A stretch of DNA of 25,963 bases from RZYP01 sp964386405 (GCA_964386405.1 CAYLRW010000018.1:1-25963); one strand, 5' to 3'; shown: positions 6,834 to 14,255, counted from the first letter of the stretch. A program made the numbers and translations. Notes: generated by a model not told the origin, from the sequence alone.

Positions 6834-6857
6834 TGCTATAATAAAGAACATAGGTTC
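6834..6857 (+). promoter_or_regulatory. recD2 promoter (extended -10) with an overlapping LexA/DinR-type box
   Basis: TGCTATAAT (6834-6842) is an extended -10 element; the -35 region is poor. Directly downstream, at the expected transcription start, lies GAACATAGGTTC (6846-6857). It fits the Firmicutes LexA (DinR) core GAAC-N4-GTTC and is flanked by AGAAC...TTCG. LexA bound here would block initiation, so recD2 may belong to the SOS regulon. LexA itself is not in the window. Confidence 0.6.
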
Positions 6858-6875
6858 GGTAACGGTGGTGAAGAT

Positions 6876-9035
6876 ATGGATGAGTTGGAAGCAACAATTG
6901 AACATATAGTATTTCAGGCTGGGGACGGCAAGTTTTCGGTCTTTCGTGTGCGCAATGCCAAGCAGGAAAAAATTGCGGTAGTTTATAAAGGGGTACCGCC
7001 CTTTTTAGGCGAGCAGGTAAAATTATCCGGCAGCTGGTCTGAACATCCGAAATTTGGCAGACAGTTTCAGGCTTTGACCTGGCAAACGCTGCAGACATCA
7101 TCGGCAGTCGGCATTGAACGGTTTTTAGGTTCAGGAGCTGTACACGGAGTTGGTAAGGCGATGGCGGCCAGAATAGTTGAAATGTTTGGTGACGAAACAC
7201 TGAAGATTATCGGTGAACAGTCTTATCGCTTAACAGAAGTCTCAGGTATCGGCAAAAAGAAAGCTGATACTATTGCTTCTTCTTATGCTGAGCTGTCAGA
7301 TATGAAAGAACTGATGCTGTTTTTGGAAGAGCATGGTATAAGCTCAAATTATGCGCCGAAGATACAAGCTAAATATGGCAATACTGCTTTGAAAAGAATT
7401 GAAGATAATCCTTATTGTCTTGCCAATGACATAATGGGTATAGGTTTTCGTACAGCAGACAGACTGGCAATGGCCATGGGTTTCAAACCTGAAAATGAAG
7501 GCAGAATAAAAGCGGGGATTGAATTTGCCTTGACACAAACTGCTTCTGCCGGTCACACTTGTCTGCCCGAAGAAAAACTGCTTACGGAAACAGCGCGTCT
7601 TTTACAAATAGCTTATGCTGAGGTTTATGAAATTTATAACAAACTGATTAAAGATGACCTGCTGAGAACGGAAGAATTTGCCGGTACACGCCTGGTCTAT
7701 CCTGAGTATCTATACCGTGCGGAGATTGGCGTTGCCAGACGCCTTTTGTATCTGCGTGATAAGGTGAACAGGATCTGGCAGGTGGATTACCAGTCTGTTA
7801 TTGAAAACTGGGAACATGAGACAGGTCTGAAATTAGCGGAAGCACAGATCGAAGCAATCAGCGCTTCTGTAGAACACGGCATCTTCATTTTGACGGGCGG
7901 GCCGGGAACTGGTAAGACAACTGTCGTCAAGGGTATTTTAGCTGTGTTGGAAAAGGCTGGTTGTAAGATATTGCTCGCTGCTCCTACCGGACGTGCTGCC
8001 AGAAGGCTTGCTGAGTCAGCAGGACATCCGGCTTCTACCGTACATAGAATGCTGGAGTATACGCCAAACGGAGAAGCTTATTTTTTTGGGCGCAATGAAG
8101 AAAATCCCTTGGAAGCAGATGCAATTATAGTTGATGAGGCCTCAATGCTGGATATTACACTTGCCCATAACCTGCTGAAAGCAGTTTCGGTTGGCTGTCG
8201 ATTAATTCTTGTTGGCGACGTCGATCAACTGCCTTCAGTTGGACCAGGAACGGTGCTGAAAGATATTATACGCAGCAAAATGATGCCAGTAGTGCGTTTG
8301 AATAGCATCTTTCGCCAGGCTGCACTAAGTCCTATTGTTTTAAATGCACACAGAATTAACAAAGGATTGCAGCCGGAATGCGATAAATGCGATGATTTTT
8401 GTTTTATGGAAATCAACGATGAAACAGAAGCAGCTGAGTATATAGTCGATAATTATGCGAGAATAACGGCGAGCGAGGGTTGGGAAGGAGTGCAGGTCCT
8501 TTCACCAATGCATAAAAATCCTTGCGGTGTAATGAATCTGAACAAACTGCTGCAGGAGAGGATGAATCCTGCAGAACCCGGTAAGACGGAAATAATGACG
8601 CCCAACGGCTTATTGCGGACAGGTGACAAAGTCATGCAGATTCGCAATAACTACGAGAAAGATGTTTTTAACGGCGATATTGGCAGAATTGACAGAATCA
8701 GCGGGACCACTGTCAGTGTCCTTTTTCCGGAAAGACCGGAGGGTGAAAAGGTTGATTACGCACAGAGCGAATTGGATGAATTGCAGCTGGCTTATGCAAT
8801 GAGTGTTCATAAAGCCCAGGGCAGCGAATATCCTGCAGTCATAATGCCGCTTGTCCCTAGCCATTTTATACTTTTGCAGCGCAATTTGTTTTATACTGGT
8901 GTAACACGTGCTAAGCAGAAGGTGCTTTTGGTGGGCAGCCGCGCGGCCGTAAACACAGCCGTCAGCAAGGATGACATGAGAAAACGGTATTCTCTGCTGG
9001 CTGAAAGACTGCAAGAAGAGAGTAATCTCGTTTAA
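6876..9035 (+). CDS. recD2: ATP-dependent RecD-like DNA helicase (RecD2)
   Basis: RecD2 is a 5'-3' superfamily 1B helicase that acts without RecBC and takes part in repair and replication-fork maintenance. The protein has an N-terminal OB-like region, helix-hairpin-helix repeats (VHGVGKAMAARI, VSGIGKKKADTI), then Walker A GGPGTGKTT (residues 341-349). Walker B is VDEASMLD, followed by a QLPSVGPG motif, and the C-terminal helicase motif is YAMSVHKAQGSEY with FYTGVTRAKQK at the end. The length of 719 residues is normal for the family. An open frame continues back to 6819, but the promoter and LexA-like box lie inside that extension. The ATG at 6876 with GGTGGTGA in front is therefore the sensible start. 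comF follows after 20 bases. Confidence 0.95.
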   Translation: MDELEATIEHIVFQAGDGKFSVFRVRNAKQEKIAVVYKGVPPFLGEQVKLSGSWSEHPKFGRQFQALTWQTLQTSSAVGIERFLGSGAVHGVGKAMAARIVEMFGDETLKIIGEQSYRLTEVSGIGKKKADTIASSYAELSDMKELMLFLEEHGISSNYAPKIQAKYGNTALKRIEDNPYCLANDIMGIGFRTADRLAMAMGFKPENEGRIKAGIEFALTQTASAGHTCLPEEKLLTETARLLQIAYAEVYEIYNKLIKDDLLRTEEFAGTRLVYPEYLYRAEIGVARRLLYLRDKVNRIWQVDYQSVIENWEHETGLKLAEAQIEAISASVEHGIFILTGGPGTGKTTVVKGILAVLEKAGCKILLAAPTGRAARRLAESAGHPASTVHRMLEYTPNGEAYFFGRNEENPLEADAIIVDEASMLDITLAHNLLKAVSVGCRLILVGDVDQLPSVGPGTVLKDIIRSKMMPVVRLNSIFRQAALSPIVLNAHRINKGLQPECDKCDDFCFMEINDETEAAEYIVDNYARITASEGWEGVQVLSPMHKNPCGVMNLNKLLQERMNPAEPGKTEIMTPNGLLRTGDKVMQIRNNYEKDVFNGDIGRIDRISGTTVSVLFPERPEGEKVDYAQSELDELQLAYAMSVHKAQGSEYPAVIMPLVPSHFILLQRNLFYTGVTRAKQKVLLVGSRAAVNTAVSKDDMRKRYSLLAERLQEESNLV

Positions 9036-9055
9036 TAGTTTAGAGGCGAAGTCAA

Positions 9056-9730
9056 GTGTCCAATTTTTGCCAGTTACTTATTAATATCTTTTTCCCACCT
9101 GTTTGTATTGAATGCAGGCAAAGAATTCCGGCAGGAATGTTATGTCCTTCTTGCAGGAAAAAGCTTCAAGATTTCAGGATATTGCAGCCGAGAGCTTACT
9201 GCTGTCCTGACATTGAAAGCATCTGTCTTTTCTATCGTTATGATGGTGGTATAAAGAAAGCACTGCATGAAGTTAAATTTCACGGTGAGAAAAGACTGCT
9301 TGCTGCTATGGCTGAGGAAATGGCAATATTAGAAACACCAGAGCTTGCTTGTGAAATGTGGCATTTACCAAAAAACACACTTGTTGTCCCGATACCAACA
9401 GACAGCAAACGTGTAAAAGAACGCGGCTATGATGTACCACATGATATTTTTTGCCAGTGGGCCAAGAGGCATAATTTAGTCTGGGCAAAGGCCTTGGCCA
9501 GAATTCAGCCTACCAAACCTCAATATGGTTTGGATAGGAATGAACGCCGGAAAAATGTCCACGGTTGTTTTAGCACAACTGAAAATGTTCGTGATAAGCC
9601 AATTTTAGTTGTAGATGATATCTTTACCAGCGGTGCTACCGCCGAGGAAGCTGCTCGTGTGCTCCGTCAACAGGGTGCGCGTCATGTTTGGGTGATGGCA
9701 TTTGCCGGCGGTGCTGATGATGATAAATAA
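9056..9730 (+). CDS. comF: ComF family protein (phosphoribosyltransferase-like)
   Basis: This 224-residue protein starts with a zinc-finger-like region (CIECRQRIPAG...CPSC, a CxxC...CxxC pattern at about residues 18-35). It then has a phosphoribosyltransferase fold whose PRPP-binding loop is ILVVDDIFTSGATAEEA near residues 182-198, with the usual PTDSKRVKERGYD segment upstream. ComF is required for DNA uptake in transformable species, but the family occurs widely in bacteria that are not known to be competent. Its exact reaction is not established. The start is GTG with a modest site (AGAGGCG). It lies 20 bases after recD2 and is probably cotranscribed; a hairpin terminator follows. No late competence operon genes are adjacent. 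Confidence 0.9.
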   Translation: MSNFCQLLINIFFPPVCIECRQRIPAGMLCPSCRKKLQDFRILQPRAYCCPDIESICLFYRYDGGIKKALHEVKFHGEKRLLAAMAEEMAILETPELACEMWHLPKNTLVVPIPTDSKRVKERGYDVPHDIFCQWAKRHNLVWAKALARIQPTKPQYGLDRNERRKNVHGCFSTTENVRDKPILVVDDIFTSGATAEEAARVLRQQGARHVWVMAFAGGADDDK

Positions 9731-9732
9731 AA

Positions 9733-9771
9733 AACATTCCGCTTTTCCGAAGGAAAAGGGAATGTTATTTT
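9733..9771. terminator. Intrinsic terminator after comF, shared with the convergent HD-GYP gene
   Basis: AACATTCC (9733-9740) pairs with GGAATGTT (9759-9766), and the stem continues inward as CTTTTCC/GGAAAAG around a GAA loop. An ATTTTTC tract follows, and an A run precedes it for the minus strand. Confidence 0.85.
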
Positions 9772-10370
9772 TCTTTTGCGGATATGACTGATTTTAGAAA
9801 AGCATGTACAACATCAGGATCAAAGCTTAATCCAGCTCGGTCTTGTAATTCACGGGTTGCCTCGGCATGCGATTTTTGCCAATGCTCTGTGCATGGGTTA
9901 ATTATGCGGTCATAATGATTAGCAACAGCAATAATGCGAGCACCGAGCGGTATGTTAACACCTTTTAAACGTTTTGGATAGCCTGTACCATCCCAGTTTT
10001 CATGGTGGCACAGAATAATCTTCATAATGTGAGAGAACTCTGGTATATTTTCCAGCATGCTTGCGCCGGCCAGAGAATGATTTTTGTAAGTAGAGAATTC
10101 ACGCGTGCTTAGATAAGGATATTTACTCAAAATGGTATTAGGCACGGCCAAGTGTCCAATGTCATGCAGAAGTGCAGCTGTTTTGATACAGGCTACTTCA
10201 TCAAATGGGAGCCCCATTTTAGCAGATATGCTTACGGAGTAATTGCTTACCTGCTGGCTATGCAAATACAATGTCTTATTCTTTTGTTCCAAAATGGATA
10301 AGAAAAAATTGCATAGTTCCTTCGTTTTCCCGTCATTGGGAAATTCAAGGAATTGTGGAATGGTAAGCAT
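9765..10370 (-). CDS. HD-GYP domain protein (putative cyclic-dinucleotide phosphodiesterase)
   Basis: This 201-residue protein is almost only an HD-GYP domain. It has a first His in LHSQQVSNYS (H37), the HD pair in LLHDIGHLAVPN (H69, D70), and the extended motif HHENWDGTGYP (122-132) with GARIIAVANHYD after it. Such domains hydrolyse c-di-GMP or related nucleotides with a bi- or tri-nuclear metal centre. The usual HDIGK reads HDIGH here, so the conserved Lys is replaced. No receiver, PAS or membrane domain is attached. It is transcribed alone on the minus strand, starting at an ATG with AAGGA about 10 bases upstream. Whether it is active on a cyclic dinucleotide cannot be decided from the sequence. 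The 200 bases upstream are AT-rich without a clear feature. Confidence 0.85.
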   Translation of the reverse strand: MLTIPQFLEFPNDGKTKELCNFFLSILEQKNKTLYLHSQQVSNYSVSISAKMGLPFDEVACIKTAALLHDIGHLAVPNTILSKYPYLSTREFSTYKNHSLAGASMLENIPEFSHIMKIILCHHENWDGTGYPKRLKGVNIPLGARIIAVANHYDRIINPCTEHWQKSHAEATRELQDRAGLSFDPDVVHAFLKSVISAKEK

Positions 10371-10572
10371 GGCGATCCGTCCTTAACTAAACTAAATAAA
10401 TAAACTAACCAAATACAGTATACTACAAAAAGACGTAAAAGAAACGCCTTATACGGCAATGTTGCGAAAAAAAATTGTTCTTAAAGGTATTTGAAATAGT
10501 ATTTGTGGTATGGTTGTAACCAATTAATATTTCTGTTTACTGGCAATATACCTTCTTTGACGGATATTTCTC

Positions 10573-10601
10573 TTGCTATTTTGAGAACTTGAAATTATAA
10601 T
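10573..10601 (+). promoter_or_regulatory. Promoter of the structured non-coding RNA
   Basis: TTGCTA (10573-10578) and a perfect TATAAT (10596-10601) lie 17 bases apart, putting the start near 10608, just before the RNA's outer stem. Confidence 0.65.
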
Positions 10602-10607
10602 AGGCGA

Positions 10608-10895
10608 AGAGATACAACTCAGGTCTGTGGTTGCAAGTCGATGCCAGTTGCAGGCAAAACGATCCACGTAAGCAATCAAAGTATTGTGAGCACGGTGCAG
10701 CTTAGAAGTAAGTCCTGCCGCGAAGAGCGAGAGGGGTAGTAGTGGGGAGCGAGAACGCTTAGGAGCGAAACCTCCTGCAGGCGAGTGTGGGGGCGAAAAC
10801 CAGGTCAGCTGAGTTGTTTTCTTTTATATTGTATGTCGCAGGCAATACCTCTAAATGTTATTAATGTATACATTTAAAAGGTATTGTTTTTTTTC
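10608..10895 (+). ncRNA. Unassigned structured RNA with its own promoter and terminator
   Basis: This GC-rich segment sits in AT-rich DNA without a coding frame. Its ends pair: ACAACTCAG (10614-10622) with CTGAGTTGT (10809-10817). Inside I see TGCC/GGCA, GTGG/CCAC, and a GCAGCTTA hairpin with a GAAG loop (10697-10718). There are also AGCG-AGAA-CGCT (10748-10759) and AGGAG-CGAAAC-CTCCT (10761-10776), plus several GA-rich loops. A T-rich stretch follows the outer stem, and a second hairpin with an 8-T run (10844-10894) ends the unit. The body is about 210 nt. I checked the core motifs of RNase P RNA, tmRNA, SRP RNA, T-box, lysine, glycine, c-di-GMP and ZTP elements, and none fits. The fold is more branched than the 6S rod. 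It may be a trans-acting RNA or a leader for the transporter gene. Confidence 0.6.
10844..10895 (+). terminator. Intrinsic terminator of the structured RNA
   Basis: AATACCT-C-TAAATGT (10844-10858) pairs with ACATTTA-AA-AGGTATT (10870-10885), with one small bulge. It is followed by G and eight T residues. The loop overlaps a perfect palindrome AATGTATACATT (10863-10874). Confidence 0.75.
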
Positions 10896-10911
10896 TTAGA
10901 TGTCTTATAAT
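10884..10911 (+). promoter_or_regulatory. Promoter of the first binding-protein gene
   Basis: TTGTTT (10884-10889) and TATAAT (10906-10911) are 16 bases apart, immediately after the terminator hairpin. The transporter gene can therefore be expressed independently of the upstream RNA. Confidence 0.5.
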
Positions 10912-10954
10912 AATAGAAGTTTTAAGAATAAATATTAATCGAGGGGGTATTTTT

Positions 10955-11722
10955 GTGAAGAAGAAATTGCAGATCATTTTTATGTGTATGTTTGTCTTGG
11001 CTTTGTTAGTTGCTGGTTGTGGTGGCAGTAAAGCGAAAAAGGAACTGATTGTGGGAACGGAACCAGCTTTTGCACCTTTTGAGTTCCAAAAAGAGAATTC
11101 CAAAGATTTTGTCGGTTTTGATATTGACCTGATTCAGGCTATTGCAAAACAAATGGGTTATGAAAAATGCACTATTCAAGGTATGGGTTTTGACGCTTTG
11201 ATTCCGGCTCTTGATGCTAAAAACATCGATGTAGCTATTGCTGGCATGACTATAACTGATGAACGCGCAAAAAAGGTTAATTTCTCCAAACCTTACTATA
11301 AATCAGGTCTTGCCATAGTAGTTGGTAAAGACAATACTGCCATAAAGGATGTTGCAGATCTCAAAGGCAAGAAGATTGCAGTACAAATCGGTACTACCGG
11401 TGCTATGGAAGCTGAAAAAATTGAAGGGGCTAAGATTACTTCCTTTAATACTAACGGTGAAGCCTGCCTCGAATTAAAAAATAAAGCGGTCGACGCTGTC
11501 ATTGGTGATTTACCTGTTGAGGCATATTTCCTGCAACAGGGCGGTAATGATTTTGCTAAAATTGTTGGCAAAACCCTTACATCTGAAGATTATGGCATTG
11601 CAGTAGCAAAGAGCAATACAGCTTTGGCCAAGGATGTTGACAAGGCGCTTGAAACTCTGAAACAAAATGGCGAATACGATAAATTATACAAAAAATGGTT
11701 TGGCGAGATGCCTAAACAATAA
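10955..11722 (+). CDS. Amino-acid ABC transporter substrate-binding lipoprotein (copy 1)
   Basis: This 255-residue extracytoplasmic solute-binding protein belongs to family 3 (GlnH/HisJ-like). It has a lipoprotein signal peptide ending in LLVAGC, with the lipidated cysteine at residue 22. The mature part starts with ELIVGTEPAFAPFEFQ and contains GFDIDLIQAIAKQMGY, the GMTITDERAKKVNFS segment whose Arg normally binds the ligand carboxylate, and VIGDLPVEAYF with the Asp that normally contacts the amino group. It should bind a polar or basic amino acid; I cannot say which. The start is GTG, preceded by GAGGGGG. It is very similar in sequence and layout to the next gene, so the pair looks like a tandem duplication. 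No terminator follows, so some readthrough into copy 2 is likely. Confidence 0.92.
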   Translation: MKKKLQIIFMCMFVLALLVAGCGGSKAKKELIVGTEPAFAPFEFQKENSKDFVGFDIDLIQAIAKQMGYEKCTIQGMGFDALIPALDAKNIDVAIAGMTITDERAKKVNFSKPYYKSGLAIVVGKDNTAIKDVADLKGKKIAVQIGTTGAMEAEKIEGAKITSFNTNGEACLELKNKAVDAVIGDLPVEAYFLQQGGNDFAKIVGKTLTSEDYGIAVAKSNTALAKDVDKALETLKQNGEYDKLYKKWFGEMPKQ

Positions 11723-11761
11723 GGGTAAAATATTAAGAATATGCAATAAATGCTAAAAATG

Positions 11762-11791
11762 TTGCACTTCCCCTTCTTTTGGTTGTATAAT
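11762..11791 (+). promoter_or_regulatory. Promoter of the second binding-protein gene
   Basis: TTGCAC (11762-11767) and TATAAT (11786-11791) have an 18-base spacer, between the two binding-protein genes. Confidence 0.65.
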
Positions 11792-11823
11792 TAGCGAAGA
11801 TAAAAACGCTAGGGGGAAGGTAA

Positions 11824-12594
11824 ATGAAAAAAAGTTTTTTTGCAGCAATTACTCTTATTTTTGCTCTAGGTTTGTTGATGGCAGGCTGCGGCGGTGACAA
11901 AAAAGCTGAGCAAAAAGTTTTGCGTGTTGGTACGGAACCGACTTTTGCTCCTTTTGAATTCCAAAAAGAAGGCAGTAAAGACTATACTGGTTTCGATATG
12001 GATCTTGCGCGTGCGATTGGCAAACAGCTTGGTATGAAAGTTGAAATCGTAAGTATGGGTTTTGATGGTTTGATTCCTGCACTTAACGCTGGCAATATTG
12101 ATGCCGTTGCCGCTGGCATGACAGTTACGCCTGAACGTGCAAACAATGTAAAATTCAGTGAGCCTTATTACAAATCCGGCTTAACTGTTATGGTCCGCAA
12201 GGATGACAATGTCATTACCGGCATTGAAAGCCTGAAAGGCAAAAAAATAGCAGTACAAATTGGTACCACTGGAGCGATGGAAGCTCATAAGATAGCTGAT
12301 GCCACTGTAGTAGAATTTAATACCAATACTGAAGCTGCTTTGGAATTGAAAAATGGCGGCGTTGACGCAGTAGTTAATGATTTGCCTGTAGTTGCCTACT
12401 TCCTGCAACAAGGCGGCGGTAAAGATTATGCCAAGATGGTTGGTAAAGTCGTAACTGCTGAGGAATATGCAATAGCTGTGAAAAAGGGTAATGATAAGCT
12501 GGCTGGCGATATCAATAAAGCCCTGGCTGAATTGAAAAAGAACGGCGAATACGACAAAATTTATAAAACTTGGTTTGGCGAACAAGTAAAATAA
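11824..12594 (+). CDS. Amino-acid ABC transporter substrate-binding lipoprotein (copy 2)
   Basis: This 256-residue protein is a paralogue of the preceding gene. It has a lipobox LLMAGC (Cys22), VGTEPTFAPFEFQKEGSKD, the MTVTPERANNVKFSEPYY ligand-Arg region, and VVNDLPVVAYF with the conserved Asp. KGKKIAVQIGTTGAMEA is word for word the same in both copies. The ATG has an AGGGGGAAGG site and the gene has its own promoter. It precedes the permease and ATPase genes, so it is the more likely partner encoded in the main operon. A hairpin between this gene and the permease probably lowers downstream expression, a common way to make binding protein in excess. The substrate is unresolved (glutamine, arginine, histidine or cystine are typical of this family). 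Confidence 0.92.
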   Translation: MKKSFFAAITLIFALGLLMAGCGGDKKAEQKVLRVGTEPTFAPFEFQKEGSKDYTGFDMDLARAIGKQLGMKVEIVSMGFDGLIPALNAGNIDAVAAGMTVTPERANNVKFSEPYYKSGLTVMVRKDDNVITGIESLKGKKIAVQIGTTGAMEAHKIADATVVEFNTNTEAALELKNGGVDAVVNDLPVVAYFLQQGGGKDYAKMVGKVVTAEEYAIAVKKGNDKLAGDINKALAELKKNGEYDKIYKTWFGEQVK

Positions 12595-12612
12595 TCAAGT
12601 TATTTTCAAAAC

Positions 12613-12658
12613 CGGAGTACATCGCAGCGTGTTGCCAGGATGTGCTCCGATTTTATTT
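12613..12658 (+). terminator. Attenuating hairpin between binding protein and permease
   Basis: CGGAGTACATC (12613-12623) pairs with GATGTGCTCCG (12639-12649) with a single G-U pair, followed by ATTTTATTT. The U tract is interrupted, which suits partial termination within the operon. Confidence 0.7.
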
Positions 12659-12689
12659 GCTGCCCTAGTTGTTTATTAATTGATATCTT

Positions 12690-13367
12690 TTGTTGAAAGT
12701 TGGTGTGTGCGTGGATTTGAATTTTGAAATTATACAAAATGCAATTCCTCTTCTTTTACAGGGAGCCGGGATTACCATACAGATTACGGCCCTGAGTGTC
12801 GGACTTGGTCTTTTCATAGGCATGATTGTTGGTGTTGCACGTTTGGCTTCTATTAAGGTAGTTAAATATCTGGCTAACATATATGTGGATTTCATTCGTG
12901 GTACACCTCTGTTGGTGCAGATTTTTCTTGTTTATTTTGCTTTGCCGATATTGACGGGTTCACGGATTGACCCGTTTATTGCAGCCATTGCAGCTTGTTC
13001 GATTAACAGTGGTGCCTATATTGCCGAGATCTTTCGCGGTGGTATCCAATCCATTGACATTGGACAGACGGAAGCTGGCCGTTCGCTTGGTTTAAGCTGG
13101 TACCAGACGATGCGCTATGTAATTATGCCGCAGGCCTTTAAAAGGATCATTCCGCCTTTGGGTAATGAATTTATTGCTATGCTCAAAGATTCTTCCTTAG
13201 TTTCTGTTATCGGGTTCGAGGAACTAACCAGAAGGGGTCAGCTGATTATTGCACGCACGTATGCTTCGTTTGAAATTTGGCTTGCCGTTGCTTTTATTTA
13301 TCTGATAATGACATTTACAATTTCACGCTTCGTGGCATATTTGGAGCGGAGGTACCAGACGAAATGA
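12690..13367 (+). CDS. Polar amino-acid ABC transporter permease
   Basis: This 225-residue inner-membrane permease of the HisM/GlnP family has about five hydrophobic segments. It has the FIRGTPLLVQIFLVYF motif typical of polar amino-acid permeases, and the EAA loop (EAGRSLGLSWYQTMRYVIMPQA, about residues 131-152) that docks on the ATPase. A single permease gene implies a homodimer. The start is uncertain. TTG at 12690 opens the frame but has no good ribosome site; GTG at 12711 and TTG at 12717 would give ends closer to the usual MNFEII-like start. Its stop overlaps the ATPase start by four bases (ATGA), so translation is coupled. Confidence 0.9.
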   Translation: MLKVGVCVDLNFEIIQNAIPLLLQGAGITIQITALSVGLGLFIGMIVGVARLASIKVVKYLANIYVDFIRGTPLLVQIFLVYFALPILTGSRIDPFIAAIAACSINSGAYIAEIFRGGIQSIDIGQTEAGRSLGLSWYQTMRYVIMPQAFKRIIPPLGNEFIAMLKDSSLVSVIGFEELTRRGQLIIARTYASFEIWLAVAFIYLIMTFTISRFVAYLERRYQTK

Positions 13368-14083
13368 TTAAGATTACAAATTTGCATAAAAGTTTTGGCA
13401 CTTTGGAAGTATTGCAGGGAATTGATCTGGAAATAGCTGAAAGGGAAGTCGTTGTAATTATTGGACCTTCTGGTTCCGGTAAGAGTACGCTTTTGCGCTG
13501 CATTAACTATTTGGAAGAACCTACTTCAGGAACTATCTCTGTTGACGGCATTGAGTTAAGCGGCGAAGCCAATATCAATGCCATTCGTCGTGAAGTAGGC
13601 ATGGTTTTCCAACGCTTTAATCTGTTCCCACATATGACGGTAATGGAAAATCTTCTGCTGGCACCGATGAAGGTGCGTAATCTGACGAAAGCAGAAGCTG
13701 AAAAAAACGCTCTTGCCCTTTTGAATAAAGTAGGTTTGGAAAGTAAAGCAAATGCTTATCCGGAACAACTTTCCGGCGGTCAGCAGCAAAGGGTCGCTAT
13801 TGCTCGTGCTCTGGCAATGAAACCAAAAGCATTATTATTTGATGAACCTACGTCCGCACTGGATCCGGAAATGATCAAAGAAGTCTTGGATGTCATGAAA
13901 GACCTTGCCCAGGAAGGCATGACTATGGTTGTTGTAACTCATGAGATGGGTTTTGCACGTGAAGTTGGCGACAGAGTTATTTTTGTTGATGGCGGCAAAA
14001 TAGTTGAACAAGGAGCACCGGAAGATATTTTTTCCTGCGCACAAGAGGAAAGAACCAAAAGCTTTTTATCAAAAATTCTTTAA
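13364..14083 (+). CDS. Polar amino-acid ABC transporter ATP-binding protein
   Basis: This 239-residue ABC ATPase powers the amino-acid importer. Walker A is GPSGSGKST (34-42), the Q-loop is MVFQRFNLFPH, the signature is LSGGQQQRVAIARAL, and Walker B is ALLFDEPTSALDPE, followed by the switch His in VVVTHEMGFA. It belongs to the GlnQ/HisP/ArtP branch. The frame extends upstream into the permease gene, but the ATG at 13364 starts the standard MIKITNLHKSFG. It has GGAGG about 12 bases before it and overlaps the permease stop by four bases. No C-terminal regulatory domain is present. Confidence 0.95.
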   Translation: MIKITNLHKSFGTLEVLQGIDLEIAEREVVVIIGPSGSGKSTLLRCINYLEEPTSGTISVDGIELSGEANINAIRREVGMVFQRFNLFPHMTVMENLLLAPMKVRNLTKAEAEKNALALLNKVGLESKANAYPEQLSGGQQQRVAIARALAMKPKALLFDEPTSALDPEMIKEVLDVMKDLAQEGMTMVVVTHEMGFAREVGDRVIFVDGGKIVEQGAPEDIFSCAQEERTKSFLSKIL

Positions 14084-14208
14084 ATGTTACATTGTTTCAA
14101 TTGTTTCATATTTCAGCCTCTCAAAGCCGGAATTTGCAGTAAAACAGTGTTTTCCTCTGTTCAGAGAAGGAATACTTTAACTGACGGCGAATCTATAAAA
14201 CAAGAAAT

Positions 14209-14236
14209 AAACAAAGTGCAGTTGGCTTTGTTTTTT
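14209..14236 (+). terminator. Short terminator-like hairpin before hpf
   Basis: AACAAAG (14210-14216) pairs with CTTTGTT (14226-14232) around a 9-base loop, followed by a T run. It lies just before the hpf ribosome site and may end the ABC operon. The rest of 14084-14208 shows no clear gene or promoter. Confidence 0.5.
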
Positions 14237-14255
14237 ATAGAAGGAGGTTTTGACT

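Noticed and set aside
6814..7200. Open frame of 128 codons opposite the start of recD2
   Set aside because: It is antisense to a strongly conserved gene, covers its promoter and has no family-like sequence or ribosome site.
8610..9014. Open frame of 134 codons opposite the 3' part of recD2
   Set aside because: It is a shadow of the conserved helicase motifs on the other strand.
10377..10415. AT-rich imperfect AACTAA repeats upstream of the HD-GYP gene
   Set aside because: The units are short and degenerate, and low-complexity leader sequence explains them.
10608..10830. T-box, lysine or other amino-acid riboswitch ahead of the transporter
   Set aside because: I found no T-box AGGGTGGNACCGCG-like element and no lysine or glycine aptamer core, and the transporter gene has its own promoter after the terminator.
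12181..12585. Open frame of 134 codons opposite the second binding-protein gene
   Set aside because: The plus-strand gene is unmistakable; the antisense product has no recognisable domain.
14084..14255. Possible raiA-motif RNA upstream of hpf
   Set aside because: The stretch is AT-rich, only about 170 bases long, and shows no extended pairing beyond a short terminator-like hairpin.
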